Shown: positions 38,401-48,066 of the stretch, piece by piece | How positions within the stretch are numbered: the first letter of the stretch is position 1 | How the letters are laid out: each line of letters starts with the position of its first letter | Source: Zobellella iuensis | GTDB lineage: Bacteria > Pseudomonadota > Gammaproteobacteria > Enterobacterales > Aeromonadaceae | Direction: 5' to 3' | DNA length: 64,000 bases | NCBI RefSeq assembly: GCF_016746085.1 | Contig: NZ_JAERTZ010000026.1 | Coordinates: 124,001-188,000, forward strand | Made by a program: the position numbers and the translations under genes | Notes under the pieces: generated by a model | Databases searched by the model: none | Told to the model about the DNA's origin: nothing | The model's input: the letters and a program-made list of their open reading frames with translations, nothing else

Positions 38401-38418
38401 ATTGAGAGATCTCTTACA
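38401..38418 (-). promoter_or_regulatory. GacA/UvrY/VarA-type activator box
   Basis: Read on the minus strand the site is TGTAAGAGATCTCTCAAT. The left half matches the TGTAAG-N6-CTTACA consensus fully and the core AGAGATCTCT is a perfect palindrome, as in E. coli csrB. It lies about 160-175 bp upstream of the predicted sRNA start. Confidence 0.72.
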
Positions 38419-38518
38419 AGCTCTTGCAGCGATGGCGGATGGCAGCAGGTCGACTGAGGTCGCCCCTTGTCCCACCGTGGGACTCGTTTCAACAGCGCCC
38501 ACCGTTGGGTCCGCTGCA

Positions 38519-38570
38519 GGCTCCGTTTCAACGGACCTTTCCACCAACGGCGCCGGGTTTGGCCGAATAA
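38519..38570. repeat. Truncated MITE-like element
   Basis: The stretch with CTCCGTTTCAACGGACC, CAACGGCGCCG and TTTGGCCGAATAA matches the left and central parts of the 68-bp element at 52725. Its right end is replaced by the thr terminator. Confidence 0.65.
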
Positions 38571-38608
38571 AAAAGGGCGGAGGCAACGATAAATGCCTTC
38601 GCCCTTTT
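38571..38608 (-). terminator. Terminator of the thr operon
   Basis: A ~15-bp stem (AAAAGGGCG-G-AGGCA with TGCCT-T-CGCCCTTTT) and an 8-nt loop are followed on the minus strand by TTTTTTATT. It lies about 45 bp after thrC; a second small hairpin (GGGACT/AGTCCC) sits between. Confidence 0.88.
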
Positions 38609-38652
38609 CAGACCCGAGAAGGGACTGGGGAACATGCAGTCCCTAGTCCCGA

Positions 38653-39927
38653 TTATTTCATCATCTTCGCTTTCAGGGCGGCGAAGTCGGCGGGGATCAC
38701 TTCGGACAGGGATTCCATGGCGCCGTGCTTGGCCAGGGGGCCGGGCAGCGGGATATCCTGGCCCAGGATCTCGTCCACGCTCTCCTTGAACTTGGCCGGA
38801 TGGGCGGTACAGAGGAAGATGCCTATTTCGTCCTTGCCGCGCTCCTTGTTGAGCAGTTCCCAGGCGATGGCACCGTGGGGCTCGCACAGGTAGCCCTGGG
38901 CGAACAGCCGCTTGAGGGCGTCTTTGGTCTGCTCGTCATCGAGGGCGCCGGAGGCGATGTCGGAAAGCTGCCAGCCCTTGACCCGGCACAGCTCTTCCAC
39001 CCGCGGCCAGTTGTTGGGCCGGCTCACGTCCATGGCGTTGGACAGGGTGGCGACGGTGGCATGGGGATCCCAGCTGCCGCTTTCCAGGTAACGCGGCACC
39101 GTGTCGTTGGCGTTGGTGGCCGCCACGAAGCGCTTCACCGGCAGGCCCAGCGCCTTGGCGATAAGGCCGGCGGTGAGGTTGCCGAAGTTGCCGGAAGGCA
39201 CGGCAATCACCGCCTTGTGGCGCTGCTCGGCGGGCAGCTCGGCCACCGCTTCGAAGTAGTAGCACACCTGGGCCACCAGCCGGCTGATGTTGATGGAGTT
39301 GGCGGAGTTGAGGCCCACCGCCGCTTTCAGCTCTTCGTCGTCGAAGGCCTGCTTGACCAGCGCCTGGCAGGCGTCGAAATCGCCCTGTACCGCGAAGGTG
39401 CGGATATTGCCGCCCAGGGTGGTGAACAGCTTCTCCTGCAGGGGGCTGATCTTGCCCTCGGGATAGAGGATCACCACCTCGATGTTGGGCAGGCCGTAGA
39501 AGGCATGGGCCACGGCGGCGCCGGTGTCGCCGGAGGTGGCGGTGAGGATGGTGATCTTGCCGTCGTCGCTCAGGGTGGCCAGGCACTGGGCCATGAAACG
39601 GCCGCCGAAGTCCTTGAACGCCAGGGTCGGGCCGTGGAACAGCTCCAGGGCATAGGTGTGGTCGTCCACCTTCACCAGCGGCGCCGGGAAGGTGAAAGCC
39701 TGCTCCACCATGGCGGCGAGGGTGCTTTCCGGAATTTCATCGCCGATCAGGTGCCGCAGAATGGCCACGGAACGCGGCACCAGCGGCAGCTCCAGCAGGC
39801 TTTCCACGTTGGGCAGCGGGCTCAGGCTCTCCGGGAAAAACAGCCCCTGGCCCCGGCCCAGCCCCTGCCGGACGGCACCGGCAAAGTTGATGGTCTCGCT
39901 ATTGTCCTTGATGTTGTACAGCTTCAT
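38653..39927 (-). CDS. thrC: Threonine synthase
   Basis: ThrC converts O-phosphohomoserine to threonine with pyridoxal phosphate. The 424-residue protein has the PLP-lysine segment [11 protein letters not shown] and [15 protein letters not shown] start at ATG 39927 ([13 protein letters not shown]), which overlaps the thrB stop; the longer upstream frame lies within thrB. It is the last gene of the thrLABC operon. Confidence 0.97.
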   Translation of the reverse strand: MKLYNIKDNSETINFAGAVRQGLGRGQGLFFPESLSPLPNVESLLELPLVPRSVAILRHLIGDEIPESTLAAMVEQAFTFPAPLVKVDDHTYALELFHGPTLAFKDFGGRFMAQCLATLSDDGKITILTATSGDTGAAVAHAFYGLPNIEVVILYPEGKISPLQEKLFTTLGGNIRTFAVQGDFDACQALVKQAFDDEELKAAVGLNSANSINISRLVAQVCYYFEAVAELPAEQRHKAVIAVPSGNFGNLTAGLIAKALGLPVKRFVAATNANDTVPRYLESGSWDPHATVATLSNAMDVSRPNNWPRVEELCRVKGWQLSDIASGALDDEQTKDALKRLFAQGYLCEPHGAIAWELLNKERGKDEIGIFLCTAHPAKFKESVDEILGQDIPLPGPLAKHGAMESLSEVIPADFAALKAKMMK

Positions 39928-40880
39928 AGTTCCGTTCCTGTTACCCGAGCGCCTTGGGCATCGAGTTTGCAAATATGGCAAAAGCCATCCTGGTTCTGAA
40001 TAAAATGCTCGGCCAGCCAGACCTTGAGTTTTTCCGCCTGGTGCAGATCCTTCATCACGCAAAAGACGGTGGGGCCGCTGCCGGAAATACCGGTGGCCAG
40101 GGCGCCCATGGTGGCGGCGTGCTCACGCACCTCGTTGAAGCCGGGGATCAGCTGGGCGCGGTAGGGCTCGGCGATCACGTCCTTCAGCATGGCGGCGGCC
40201 ACTTTTTCCTGGCCGGTGTGGCTGGCATGTACAAAGCCCGCCAGCCGGCGGCCATAGGCCAGGCAGTCCTGGCGGCGGTACTGGGCCGGCAGTATGGCCC
40301 GCGCCGCCGAGGTGGACACCGCTATGCCCGGGTAGCACAGCACCCAGTACCAGTCGTCGAACACCGGCAGCGACTGGCTGATCACGCCGGCTTCATCCAG
40401 CACCAGCTGCATGCCGCCGAGGTGACAGGGTGCCACATTGTCGTAGTGAACTGAACCGGAAATCTGCCCTTCCAGCTCGCCCATCAGCAGGGTCAGCTCA
40501 TGCTCGGTCAACGCTTCGTCGTGGAAGGCGTTGAGCGCCACGAAGGCGGCGACGATGCTGGTGGCGCTGGAGCCCAGGCCCGAGCCCACCGGCAGGTTTT
40601 TCTCCAGGGTCATCACCAGCGGCTTGAGCCCCAGGTCCTTTTTCGCCAGCGCCTTGCCGTAGGCCACATAGCAGTCGTAGACGATGTTCTGGGTGAAATC
40701 GTCCGGCAGCTTGTGGGCGAAGGGGCCCACATTGACCAGGTTGAACTCGCCCTCGGTCTCGCCCACCAACACCCGGTCACCCAGCAGGGTGCCGTCCAGG
40801 GGGGCCATCGCGGCCCCCAGCACATCAAAACCCACGCTCACATTGGCGGTAGAGGCAGGGGCGTACGCAACAACACTCAT
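39924..40880 (-). CDS. thrB: Homoserine kinase
   Basis: ThrB phosphorylates homoserine. The 318-residue GHMP kinase has the ATP loop [16 protein letters not shown] and the N-terminal [13 protein letters not shown]. It begins immediately after the thrA stop and overlaps thrC by 4 bp, so all three genes are translationally linked. Confidence 0.97.
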   Translation of the reverse strand: MSVVAYAPASTANVSVGFDVLGAAMAPLDGTLLGDRVLVGETEGEFNLVNVGPFAHKLPDDFTQNIVYDCYVAYGKALAKKDLGLKPLVMTLEKNLPVGSGLGSSATSIVAAFVALNAFHDEALTEHELTLLMGELEGQISGSVHYDNVAPCHLGGMQLVLDEAGVISQSLPVFDDWYWVLCYPGIAVSTSAARAILPAQYRRQDCLAYGRRLAGFVHASHTGQEKVAAAMLKDVIAEPYRAQLIPGFNEVREHAATMGALATGISGSGPTVFCVMKDLHQAEKLKVWLAEHFIQNQDGFCHICKLDAQGARVTGTEL

Positions 40881-43340
40881 TTATATCTCCTGCTTCCAGT
40901 TATGGGTGCGCAACAGGTCGGCGAACACGCCGGCGGCGGTGACGTCGGCACCGGCCCCGTAGCCGCGCAGCACCAGCGGGATCGGCTGGTAATACTGGGT
41001 GTAGAACGCCAGGGCGTTTTCGCCGTCCTTGACCTTGAACAGGGGATCATCGCCGTCTACCGCCTTGATGGCAACCTTGCAATGGCCGTTTTCGATGGAA
41101 CCCACGTAACGCAGCACCTTGCCCTCGGCGGCAGCTTCCGCCACCCGCGCCTCGAACCAGGCATCGGCCTCCGGCAGCCGGGCCATAAAGCTGTCGATAT
41201 CGCCGTCGGCGTCGAACTCCGGCGGCAGCGCCATTTCCACCTCGATATCGCTCAGGTCCAGCTCCATGCCCGCCTCCCGGGCCAGGATCAGCAGCTTGCG
41301 CGCCACGTCCATGCCATTGAGATCGTCGCGCGGATCCGGCTCGGTAAAACCGTTCTCCCGGGCAATGCGGGTGGCGTCGGCAAAGCTCATGCCTTCGTCC
41401 AGCTTGCCGAAGATGTAAGACAGGGAGCCGGACAGTATGCCGCCGAACGCCTTCAGCTGGTCGCCGGCGCGGATCAGGTTCTGCAGGTTCTCGATCACCG
41501 GCAGGCCGGCACCCACGTTGGTCTCGTACAGGAACTTGCGGCGGGTGGCCTGGGCGGTACGGCGCAGCTCGCGGTAGTAATCCAGGCTGGCGGTATTGGC
41601 CTTCTTGTTGGGGGTCACCACATGGAAGCCGGCGGCGAGGAAGTCGGCGTACTGATCCGCCACCCCTTCACTGGAGGTACAGTCCACCAGCACCGGGTTG
41701 ATCAGGTGGCTGTCTTCCACCATCCGCGCCACCCGTTCCAGGTTGAAGGCTTCATGAGCCTGCTCCAGCCGGTCGCGCCATTCGTTCAGGTTGATGCCGT
41801 TGCGGTCCAGCGCCATCTTGCGGGAGTTGGCGATACCCACCACCCGGATGCCGATATCCTGGGCTTCCAGCACCGGCTGCTGGCGACGGATCTGCTCGAG
41901 CAGGGCCGCGCCCACGCCACCGCAGCCCACCAGGAACACATCGATAAACTGGCGGCTGGAGAAGAAATTCTGGTGGCAGGCCTTGATCGCCTCGGTGGTC
42001 TTTTCCTTGCGGATCACCGCCGAGATGGAGCGCTCGCTGGAGCCCTGGGCGATGGCCACGATATTGATGGAGGCTTCGGCCAGGGAGTTGAAGAAGCGGG
42101 CCGACACGCCCTTGGCGGTGCGCATGCGATCGCCCACCAGGGAGATGATGGCCAGATCGTCAAGCACATCCAGCGGCTCCAGCAGGTTGTTCTTGAACTC
42201 CAGGGCGAACTCAGCGGCGATGGCCTTCTCGGCCTTGTACTTGTCGTAACTGTGGATACAGAAGCTGACGCTGTATTCGGACGAACTCTGGGTGATCAGC
42301 ACTATGCTGACCCCGGCGCGGGACACGCAGGAGAACAGCCGGCCGGCCATGCCCACCATGCCCTTCATGCCCGGGCCGGAGATATTGATCATGGTCATGC
42401 CGGCCAGATCGGAGATGCCCTTGACCTGCAGATCGTCGTCGCTGCACTCGGGGCCGATCAGCGAGCCTTCGCCCTGGGGATTGCCGGTGTTCTTGATAAG
42501 GCAGGGAATATGGAACTGGGCGATGGGGGCTATGGTTTTGGGGTGCAATACCTTGGCGCCGAAGTAGGACAGCTCCATCGCCTCCTTGTAGGACAGCTGC
42601 TTGAGCAGCTTGGCGTCAGGCACCAGGCGCGGATCGCAGTTGTAGACGCCATCCACATCGGTCCAGATCTCGCAGCACTCGGCATCCACACAGGCGGCCA
42701 GTACGGCGGCGGAATAGTCGGAGCCGTTGCGGCCCAGGATCACGGTCTCGCCCTTGTCGTTGCCGGCGGTAAAGCCCGGCATCAGGTAGACGCAGTCGGT
42801 GCGCAGGCCCTGGTCGCGGAAACGCTGGCGGGAGACTTCGATATTGACGTGGGCCTCGAGGAAGCTGCCCTCGCCCAGCAGCATGGCCTGGGGTGAAATC
42901 ACTTCCACCTGCTCGCCACGGGCCTTGAGCAACTCGGCCATCACCGCGATGGACAGCGCCTCGCCCCGGCTCAGGATGCGGGCCTGGATGTTGTCCGGAC
43001 ACTGTTGCAGCAGGCTGACACCCTGCAACAGACGGGTCAGCTGACCCAGCTCCCGGTCGACCTGACCTTTCAGCTCCAGGTCATCCAGCCGCTCGAAGCG
43101 TTGCTTGAGGCCATCGATGATGGCGTGGAAGACCTGCTCGATCTCCTTCAGCACCGGGGCCGCTTCCAGGCCACGGATAGTCTGCTCCACCACCGCCACC
43201 AGATGGTTGGTGACCTTGGCCGGCGCCGACAGTACCAGGGCCACCTGGGACTGCTGCTGATTGTTGACCACGATATCGGCCACGGTCTGGAACCGATCGC
43301 TGTTGGCCAAAGAGGTGCCGCCAAATTTCAAGACACGCAT
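40881..43340 (-). CDS. thrA: Bifunctional aspartokinase I / homoserine dehydrogenase I
   Basis: The 819-residue fusion carries out the first and third steps of threonine synthesis. The N-terminal aspartokinase begins [17 protein letters not shown], central ACT-type regulatory domains (about 300-455) probably bind threonine, and the homoserine dehydrogenase begins near residue 465 with [14 protein letters not shown]. Length and order match E. coli ThrA (820). It is preceded by a leader peptide and attenuator. Confidence 0.97.
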   Translation of the reverse strand: MRVLKFGGTSLANSDRFQTVADIVVNNQQQSQVALVLSAPAKVTNHLVAVVEQTIRGLEAAPVLKEIEQVFHAIIDGLKQRFERLDDLELKGQVDRELGQLTRLLQGVSLLQQCPDNIQARILSRGEALSIAVMAELLKARGEQVEVISPQAMLLGEGSFLEAHVNIEVSRQRFRDQGLRTDCVYLMPGFTAGNDKGETVILGRNGSDYSAAVLAACVDAECCEIWTDVDGVYNCDPRLVPDAKLLKQLSYKEAMELSYFGAKVLHPKTIAPIAQFHIPCLIKNTGNPQGEGSLIGPECSDDDLQVKGISDLAGMTMINISGPGMKGMVGMAGRLFSCVSRAGVSIVLITQSSSEYSVSFCIHSYDKYKAEKAIAAEFALEFKNNLLEPLDVLDDLAIISLVGDRMRTAKGVSARFFNSLAEASINIVAIAQGSSERSISAVIRKEKTTEAIKACHQNFFSSRQFIDVFLVGCGGVGAALLEQIRRQQPVLEAQDIGIRVVGIANSRKMALDRNGINLNEWRDRLEQAHEAFNLERVARMVEDSHLINPVLVDCTSSEGVADQYADFLAAGFHVVTPNKKANTASLDYYRELRRTAQATRRKFLYETNVGAGLPVIENLQNLIRAGDQLKAFGGILSGSLSYIFGKLDEGMSFADATRIARENGFTEPDPRDDLNGMDVARKLLILAREAGMELDLSDIEVEMALPPEFDADGDIDSFMARLPEADAWFEARVAEAAAEGKVLRYVGSIENGHCKVAIKAVDGDDPLFKVKDGENALAFYTQYYQPIPLVLRGYGAGADVTAAGVFADLLRTHNWKQEI

Positions 43341-43362
43341 TGATTACTCCCTGTGTAAAACG

Positions 43363-43395
43363 AAAAAGCCCGCATCTGGTTGGGATACGGGCTTT
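43363..43395 (-). terminator. thr attenuator
   Basis: The stem AAAGCCCG(C/T)ATC with GAT(A)CGGGCTTT and a loop of about 7 nt runs into TTTTT on the minus strand. It lies between thrL and thrA, 30 bp after the thrL stop, as required for attenuation. Confidence 0.88.
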
Positions 43396-43424
43396 AGGAT
43401 TCAAATCTGTTTGTCGTCAGCGCA

Positions 43425-43502
43425 TCAGCCCGCCCCAGTGCCACCAGTGGTGGTACCGGTAATAATAATGGTGGTGATGGTGCGGCTTGCATGGAACAGC
43501 AT
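43425..43502 (-). CDS. thrL: thr operon leader peptide ThrL
   Basis: The 25-residue peptide MLFHASRTITTIIITGTTTG, ending GTGAG, contains 8 Thr and 4 Ile codons in a short stretch and ends exactly like enteric ThrL. Stalling when charged tRNA-Thr or tRNA-Ile is short would prevent the attenuator hairpin at 43363-43395. The first half is less dense in Thr than in E. coli. Confidence 0.92.
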   Translation of the reverse strand: MLFHASRTITTIIITGTTTGGTGAG

Positions 43503-43532
43503 GACGAACAACCTCGAAAAACGGATGGCATA

Positions 43533-43561
43533 GCAATAACCCGAGCCTCCCCGCTTGTCAA
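43533..43561 (-). promoter_or_regulatory. thr operon promoter
   Basis: On the minus strand TTGACA (43556-43561) and TATTGC (43533-43538) are 17 bp apart. The -35 overlaps the stop codon of the upstream methyltransferase gene, so the thr promoter starts inside that gene's end. Confidence 0.72.
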
Positions 43562-44256
43562 CTTCCATCCTTGTCGTTCAGGGCACGCTCCAGGTCCTTA
43601 TACAGCAGATGCAGCAGATTCAGATCCCGCTGTGCCAGCATAGGCAATCGGTCCCTCACCCAATCAGCCAGTTTTTCCTGCTGCGACACACCGACAAGAT
43701 CAAACAATTGCTCTGTTTTTGCTTGCAACACCCTTAACTGGGCATTTTCTGCCTGAATGGCGCTTTTTTCCTCGTTTCCGGACGCAAGCCCCTGGCTGAA
43801 TTCCCAGGCATAAAGCATGATGGCCTGGCCCAGGTTGAGCGAAGGATAAGTCACTTTCAGCGGCAAGTAGCTGATGATATCGGCACAGGCCAGATCCTCA
43901 TTACTTAACCCTGACTCTTCGCAGCCGAACAACAGCGCCACTTTCTGCAACTGTTTGTTATTTACCTGGGCAATGGTCTCCTTGGGCGTGAGATAGTGCA
44001 GGTAACGGCCACGCCGGCGCGCCGTGGTGGCGATGACCAGGTCCATGTCCGCCAGGCCCTCGGCCAGGGTCGGAAAATACTCGGCCTGCTCCAGTACCTC
44101 CTGGGCGCCGTGGGCCACCCAGTGGGCCTGTTCCCGTTCGTGCACCCGGCTGTCCACCAGCCGCATATGCTCAAAGCCCATGGTTTTCATGGCGCGGGCG
44201 GCGGCGCCGACATTCTCGGCCCGGGCCGGCGACTTGAGTACGAAATAAAGCTCCAT
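43558..44256 (-). CDS. yjtD: SPOUT-family tRNA/rRNA methyltransferase, YjtD/LasT type
   Basis: The 232-residue protein has the knotted SPOUT fold of the TrmJ/LasT group. The N-terminus APARAENVGAAARA-like segment is present as SPARAENVGAAARAMKTMGF. The cofactor-binding knot is FGCEESGLSNEDL and LNLGQAIMLYAWE. The target nucleotide of this subgroup is not established. It lies directly upstream of thrL on the same strand, as in E. coli. The ATG at 44256 follows AGGGGAG; the much longer upstream frame is spurious and antisense to aceK. Confidence 0.9.
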   Translation of the reverse strand: MELYFVLKSPARAENVGAAARAMKTMGFEHMRLVDSRVHEREQAHWVAHGAQEVLEQAEYFPTLAEGLADMDLVIATTARRRGRYLHYLTPKETIAQVNNKQLQKVALLFGCEESGLSNEDLACADIISYLPLKVTYPSLNLGQAIMLYAWEFSQGLASGNEEKSAIQAENAQLRVLQAKTEQLFDLVGVSQQEKLADWVRDRLPMLAQRDLNLLHLLYKDLERALNDKDGS

Positions 44257-44312
44257 GCCACTCCCCTTTGTATAAGACCGCGCATTGTCCGCAAAGCGGA
44301 GGCTGAGGTAAA

Positions 44313-44333
44313 GCATGAGGCGTGAGGCGTGAG
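44313..44333 (+). repeat. Short heptanucleotide array, GCATGAG/GCGTGAG x3
   Basis: Three head-to-tail units of GCRTGAG lie in the divergent region between the yjtD-type gene and aceK. They belong to the same repeat class as the GCGTGAA arrays. Confidence 0.85.
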
Positions 44334-44412
44334 GCATCGCAATAAATTCCCCACAATGGCACCCGGATCCATTACTATCCCGACAGAACGCCATAACAAC
44401 AGGGATAGCATC

Positions 44413-46152
44413 ATGCACGGCAACGCCAGGGAATTGGCCACCATCATCATGGGCAGGTTCGACGCCTTCTATCGCCGCTTTCTCGACATCACCCAGGGCG
44501 CCAAGCTCAGGTTCGAAACCCAGGACTGGCTGGGGGTGCAGCTGGCCGGGCGCCAGCGCATCCGCCTCTATGACCACCATGTGAACGACACCCTGCAGGC
44601 GGTGAGCGACCACATGGGCGGCTCGCCCCTCGGCCAGGAAGGCCTCAAGGAGCTGAAACAGGCGTTCAACGATCTGCTTACCCACCACCCCAACCCCGAG
44701 ATCGCCGAGTCCTTCTACAACTCGGTGTACCGGCGCTCCCTGCGCCACAAGAACATCCGCGCCGAAAACCTCTATGTGCACGGCTTCGTCCGCCGCGCAC
44801 CCGATCCGGATCTGAGCCCCTATTGCTGGCAGTACAGCACCGATGTGGGCGGCCTGCGCGACTGCCTGCGCCAGGTACTGGAACGGCTGCAACTGAACAC
44901 GGGGTTCAGCCATCTGGAGCGGGATCTGGGCTATGTGTGCCGTTACCTCGAAGAGCAGGGACCGCCCGAGCTCGGCCAGGAAGCATTCAGCCTGACCTTT
45001 ATCAACACCCTGCTCTACCGCAACAAGGGCGCCTACCTGATCGGCCGGCTGGAATTGGGCCCACTGCTGCTGCCTTTTATCCTGCCGATAGTGCATGATG
45101 AGCAGGGCGGCCTCTGCCTGGATACCCTGATCCTCTCGAAAGACGATGCCTCCATCCTGTTCGGCTTTGCCCGGGCCTACTTCATGGTGTGGTGCCCGGT
45201 ACCGGCACTGCTGGTGCACTTCCTGCGCCCCTTGCTGCCCAACAAGGCGGATTACGAAATCTATACCGCCATCGGCTGTCAAAAACACGGCAAGACCGAA
45301 TTCTACCGCCACTTCCTGCGCCAGCTGCACCAGTCCCGGGATCTGTTCGTGGCCGCGCCCGGCATCAAGGGCATGGTGATGAGCGTGTTCACCCTGCCTT
45401 CCTTCGACGTGGTGTTCAAAATCATCAAGGACAAGTTCACCCCGCCGAAGGAGGTGAACCACGAAACGGTCAAGGCCAAGTACCGGCTGGTCAAGCAACA
45501 CGACCGGGTCGGTCGCATGGCCGACACCATGGAGTTCACCAATTTCGAACTGCCTTTACATCGCATCAGCCCGGAGCTGCTAACCGAGCTGCAGCAGTTG
45601 GCCCCCTCCCTGCTTACCATCAAGGGCGATACCCTGGTGATCCGCCACCTGTATACCGAGCGGCGCATGACCCCACTCAACATCTACCTGGAACACGCCT
45701 CGGACCAGGCGGTATGTGACGCCATCGACGAATACGCCAACGCCATCAAGCAACTGGCGGCCGCCAACATCTTCCCGGGCGACATGCTGTTCAAGAACTT
45801 CGGCGTCACCCGCCACGGCCGGGTGATCTTCTACGACTACGACGAAATCGCCTACATGACCGAGTGCAACTTCCGCGACATCCCCAAGGCCCGCTACCCG
45901 GAAGACGAGCTCAGCGCCGAGCCCTGGTACTCGGTGGGCCCCAACGACGTCTTTCCGGAAGAATTCGCCACCTTCCTGCTCAGCAGCCCGCGCATCCGCG
46001 AGGCCTTCAAGCAGCAGCACAACGACCTGTTCAGCGCCGGCTACTGGCGCCAGCTGCAGCAGAATATCGAAGCCGGCCAGTTCGTCGACGTCTTCCCCTA
46101 CCGGCGCCGGCAGCGCTTCAAATACCTGTACGGTGAGGAACGTGAAGCGTGA
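44413..46152 (+). CDS. aceK: Isocitrate dehydrogenase kinase/phosphatase
   Basis: AceK switches isocitrate dehydrogenase off by phosphorylation and on again by dephosphorylation, directing carbon into the glyoxylate shunt. From ATG 44413 the product is 579 residues, one more than E. coli AceK. It has [15 protein letters not shown] at the start, the ATP-site region [13 protein letters not shown] near 337-349 and a kinase-like FYDYDE segment near 475. Here it stands apart from aceBA. The last three codons and the stop lie inside a heptamer repeat array. Confidence 0.96.
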   Translation: MHGNARELATIIMGRFDAFYRRFLDITQGAKLRFETQDWLGVQLAGRQRIRLYDHHVNDTLQAVSDHMGGSPLGQEGLKELKQAFNDLLTHHPNPEIAESFYNSVYRRSLRHKNIRAENLYVHGFVRRAPDPDLSPYCWQYSTDVGGLRDCLRQVLERLQLNTGFSHLERDLGYVCRYLEEQGPPELGQEAFSLTFINTLLYRNKGAYLIGRLELGPLLLPFILPIVHDEQGGLCLDTLILSKDDASILFGFARAYFMVWCPVPALLVHFLRPLLPNKADYEIYTAIGCQKHGKTEFYRHFLRQLHQSRDLFVAAPGIKGMVMSVFTLPSFDVVFKIIKDKFTPPKEVNHETVKAKYRLVKQHDRVGRMADTMEFTNFELPLHRISPELLTELQQLAPSLLTIKGDTLVIRHLYTERRMTPLNIYLEHASDQAVCDAIDEYANAIKQLAAANIFPGDMLFKNFGVTRHGRVIFYDYDEIAYMTECNFRDIPKARYPEDELSAEPWYSVGPNDVFPEEFATFLLSSPRIREAFKQQHNDLFSAGYWRQLQQNIEAGQFVDVFPYRRRQRFKYLYGEEREA

Positions 46153-46195
46153 AGCGTGATGCGTGAAGCGTGAAGCGTGAAGCGTGAAGCGTGAA
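46140..46195 (+). repeat. Heptanucleotide tandem array, unit GCGTGAA x8, covering the aceK stop
   Basis: Eight units run from 46140 to 46195; the first is ACGTGAA and the third GCGTGAT, the rest perfect. The aceK stop TGA (46150-46152) is in the second unit, so the terminal Arg-Glu-Ala of AceK is repeat-encoded. An inverted unit (TCACGCTTC) at 46210 can pair with the array. Confidence 0.95.
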
Positions 46196-46222
46196 GCGCA
46201 CTATCACCTCACGCTTCGCGGC

Positions 46223-46714
46223 CTACAACAGGGGGTGACTCAAGGGCTCGCGCGCCACCAGGATGCCGTTGATATCGGCGTAGAGGTAGTCCCCGGGGTG
46301 AATGGTGACGCCGGCAAAGGTCACCGGCACATCCACCTCCCCCAGGCCGCGCTTCTCGGTTTTCATCGGGCAAGTGGCGAGGGCCTTCACGCCCAACACC
46401 ATGGTGCCGATGGCGCCGGCATCGCGGATGGCCCCGTTGATAACGATACCTTCCCAGCCGTTTTCCACCGCCTTTGCCGCCAACTGATCGCCGAGCAAGG
46501 CCCGGCGCACCATGGCACCGCCATCCACCACCAGTACCTTGCCGGTGCCCGGGGTGGCCACCAGCTCCCGCACCCGGGAGTTGTCTTCATAACAGCGCAC
46601 CGTCACCACCTGGCCCCAGAAAATCTGCTCTCCGCCAAAATCACGGAAGCAGGGCTCCAATACCCTGACCTTGTCGGCGTGCTCGTCGCATAAATCAGGC
46701 AATAAATCCAGCAT
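46223..46714 (-). CDS. rraA: Ribonuclease E activity regulator RraA
   Basis: RraA is a ring-shaped trimer that binds and inhibits RNase E. From ATG 46714 (behind AAGGAG) the product is 163 residues, near the 161 of E. coli RraA, with the family core [18 protein letters not shown] and [11 protein letters not shown]. The frame further upstream is not needed. It is convergent with aceK and divergent from arcA. Confidence 0.95.
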   Translation of the reverse strand: MLDLLPDLCDEHADKVRVLEPCFRDFGGEQIFWGQVVTVRCYEDNSRVRELVATPGTGKVLVVDGGAMVRRALLGDQLAAKAVENGWEGIVINGAIRDAGAIGTMVLGVKALATCPMKTEKRGLGEVDVPVTFAGVTIHPGDYLYADINGILVAREPLSHPLL

Positions 46715-47153
46715 CCTGTTCTCCTTGCTGCGTTTATATGGAAGACGGATCCGACACGGAAAGCCCCGCAACCGGCCATCCGGCATCTTAATTATTTGTA
46801 TAACATTCGAGGCTTTTTGTTAAATCAGCGCTTGACCTGGATCAAGCCCGGCCATAAAACTATTTAACAATATCGGCCGCAGGCTGTTGTTATGCCCCTG
46901 TTAACTGTTAAAATAAGACAACTTTACGCAATGGACCTCTGTTCGTCCCGTTTGTTGGTTTTATTGGGCATGAAGCAGTAACTGCATGGGATGCAAGTAA
47001 AAACGGCTAAAAATTACAGTACGACCGCGCTTATGCACTATGCATTTAGAGGTAGATAGCGTAATTTAGTTACACTATTTTCTGAGTAGCGCCTGCTTGG
47101 CTCCGTCGGCTGTTGGCACTGAATTATCTTTACATCTAAAAACAGGTACGCTC
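46715..47153 (+). promoter_or_regulatory. rraA-arcA intergenic region with FNR box
   Basis: This 439-bp divergent region has no gene. TTGACCTGGATCAA at 46832-46845 fits the FNR consensus TTGAY-N4-ATCAA. It lies about 310 bp upstream of arcA; in E. coli arcA is FNR-activated from a far-upstream promoter, so the same wiring is likely. The rest is AT-rich with several TTAAC/GTTAA motifs. The arcA start-proximal promoter could not be fixed. Confidence 0.65.
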
Positions 47154-47870
47154 ATGCAGACACCTCACATTCTTATCGTTGAAGACGAACTGGTCACCCG
47201 CAATACCCTCAAGGGCATCTTCGAGGCCGAGGGCTACATAGTACTGGAAGCCACCGACGGCGAAGAGATGTACAAGGCCCTCTCCAACAACAAGATCAAC
47301 CTGGTGATCATGGACATCAACCTGCCCGGCAAGAACGGCCTGTTGCTGGCTCGCGAGCTGCGCGAACAGCACAACCTGGCATTGATGTTCCTTACCGGCC
47401 GCGACAACGAGGTAGACAAAATCCTCGGTCTGGAAATCGGTGCCGACGACTACATCACCAAGCCGTTCAATCCGCGTGAGCTGACCATTCGTGCCCGCAA
47501 CCTGCTGGGGCGCACCATGCAGACCCCCGAAGCCCAGGACGAAGAGAAACAGGTAGAGTCCTACCGTTTCAACGACTGGACCCTCGACATCAACAGTCGC
47601 GCCTTGGTCAGCCCCAGTGGCGAAGTGTTCAAGCTGCCGCGCAGCGAGTTCCGCGCCATGGTGCATTTTTGCGAAAATCCGGGGCAGATCCAGAGCCGTG
47701 CCGAACTGCTGAAGAAGATGACCGGCCGCGAGCTCAAGCCCCACGACCGCACCGTGGACGTCACCATCCGCCGCATCCGCAAGCACTTCGAGTCGGTACC
47801 CGATACTCCCGAGATCATCGCCACCATCCACGGCGAAGGCTATCGCTTCTGCGGCGACCTGGAGTCCTGA
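47154..47870 (+). CDS. arcA: Aerobic respiration response regulator ArcA
   Basis: The OmpR-type regulator represses aerobic metabolism when phosphorylated by ArcB. From ATG 47154 the product is 238 residues, exactly the E. coli length, with phospho-acceptor Asp54 in VIMDINLPG and a C-terminal winged helix (about 135-235). The frame upstream of 47154 is spurious. No sensor kinase gene is adjacent, as is normal for arcA. Confidence 0.96.
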   Translation: MQTPHILIVEDELVTRNTLKGIFEAEGYIVLEATDGEEMYKALSNNKINLVIMDINLPGKNGLLLARELREQHNLALMFLTGRDNEVDKILGLEIGADDYITKPFNPRELTIRARNLLGRTMQTPEAQDEEKQVESYRFNDWTLDINSRALVSPSGEVFKLPRSEFRAMVHFCENPGQIQSRAELLKKMTGRELKPHDRTVDVTIRRIRKHFESVPDTPEIIATIHGEGYRFCGDLES

Positions 47871-47893
47871 TACCGCGCTGCCATTCAATAGTG

Positions 47894-48014
47894 GTCATCT
47901 CCGCGCAGGCGGAGACCCGTAACGGTTTGCACTGGACTCCCGCCTTCGCGGGAGTGACGGAATAATCGCGGGAGTGACCACGGAGTAATCCGACGGTTTG
48001 TCAGCAGTCTGAAA
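47894..48014. repeat. REP-like hairpin element, copy 2
   Basis: It has the same order as the element at 36761: GTCATCTCCGCG, AGGCGGAGA, TGCACTGGACTCCCGCC, TTCGCGGGAGTGAC and CGACGGTTTGTCAGCAGTCTGAAA. This copy carries an extra internal duplication of CGCGGGAGTGAC plus the following GGAATAAT. It separates arcA from its terminator. Confidence 0.82.
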
Positions 48015-48035
48015 GCCCGGCCATCCCGGGCTTTT
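48012..48035 (+). terminator. Rho-independent terminator downstream of arcA
   Basis: The stem AAAGCCCGG/CCGGGCTTT is followed by a T. It lies about 140 bp after the arcA stop, the REP-like element lying in between. Confidence 0.8.
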
Positions 48036-48066
48036 GGTATCATATTGTCCCCTCACCACTTCCAGG

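Noticed and set aside
40500-42896. 798-codon open frame on the plus strand
   Set aside because: It is antisense to thrA and thrB, whose motifs are complete. The His/Gly/Gln-rich product is the typical shadow of GC-rich genes.
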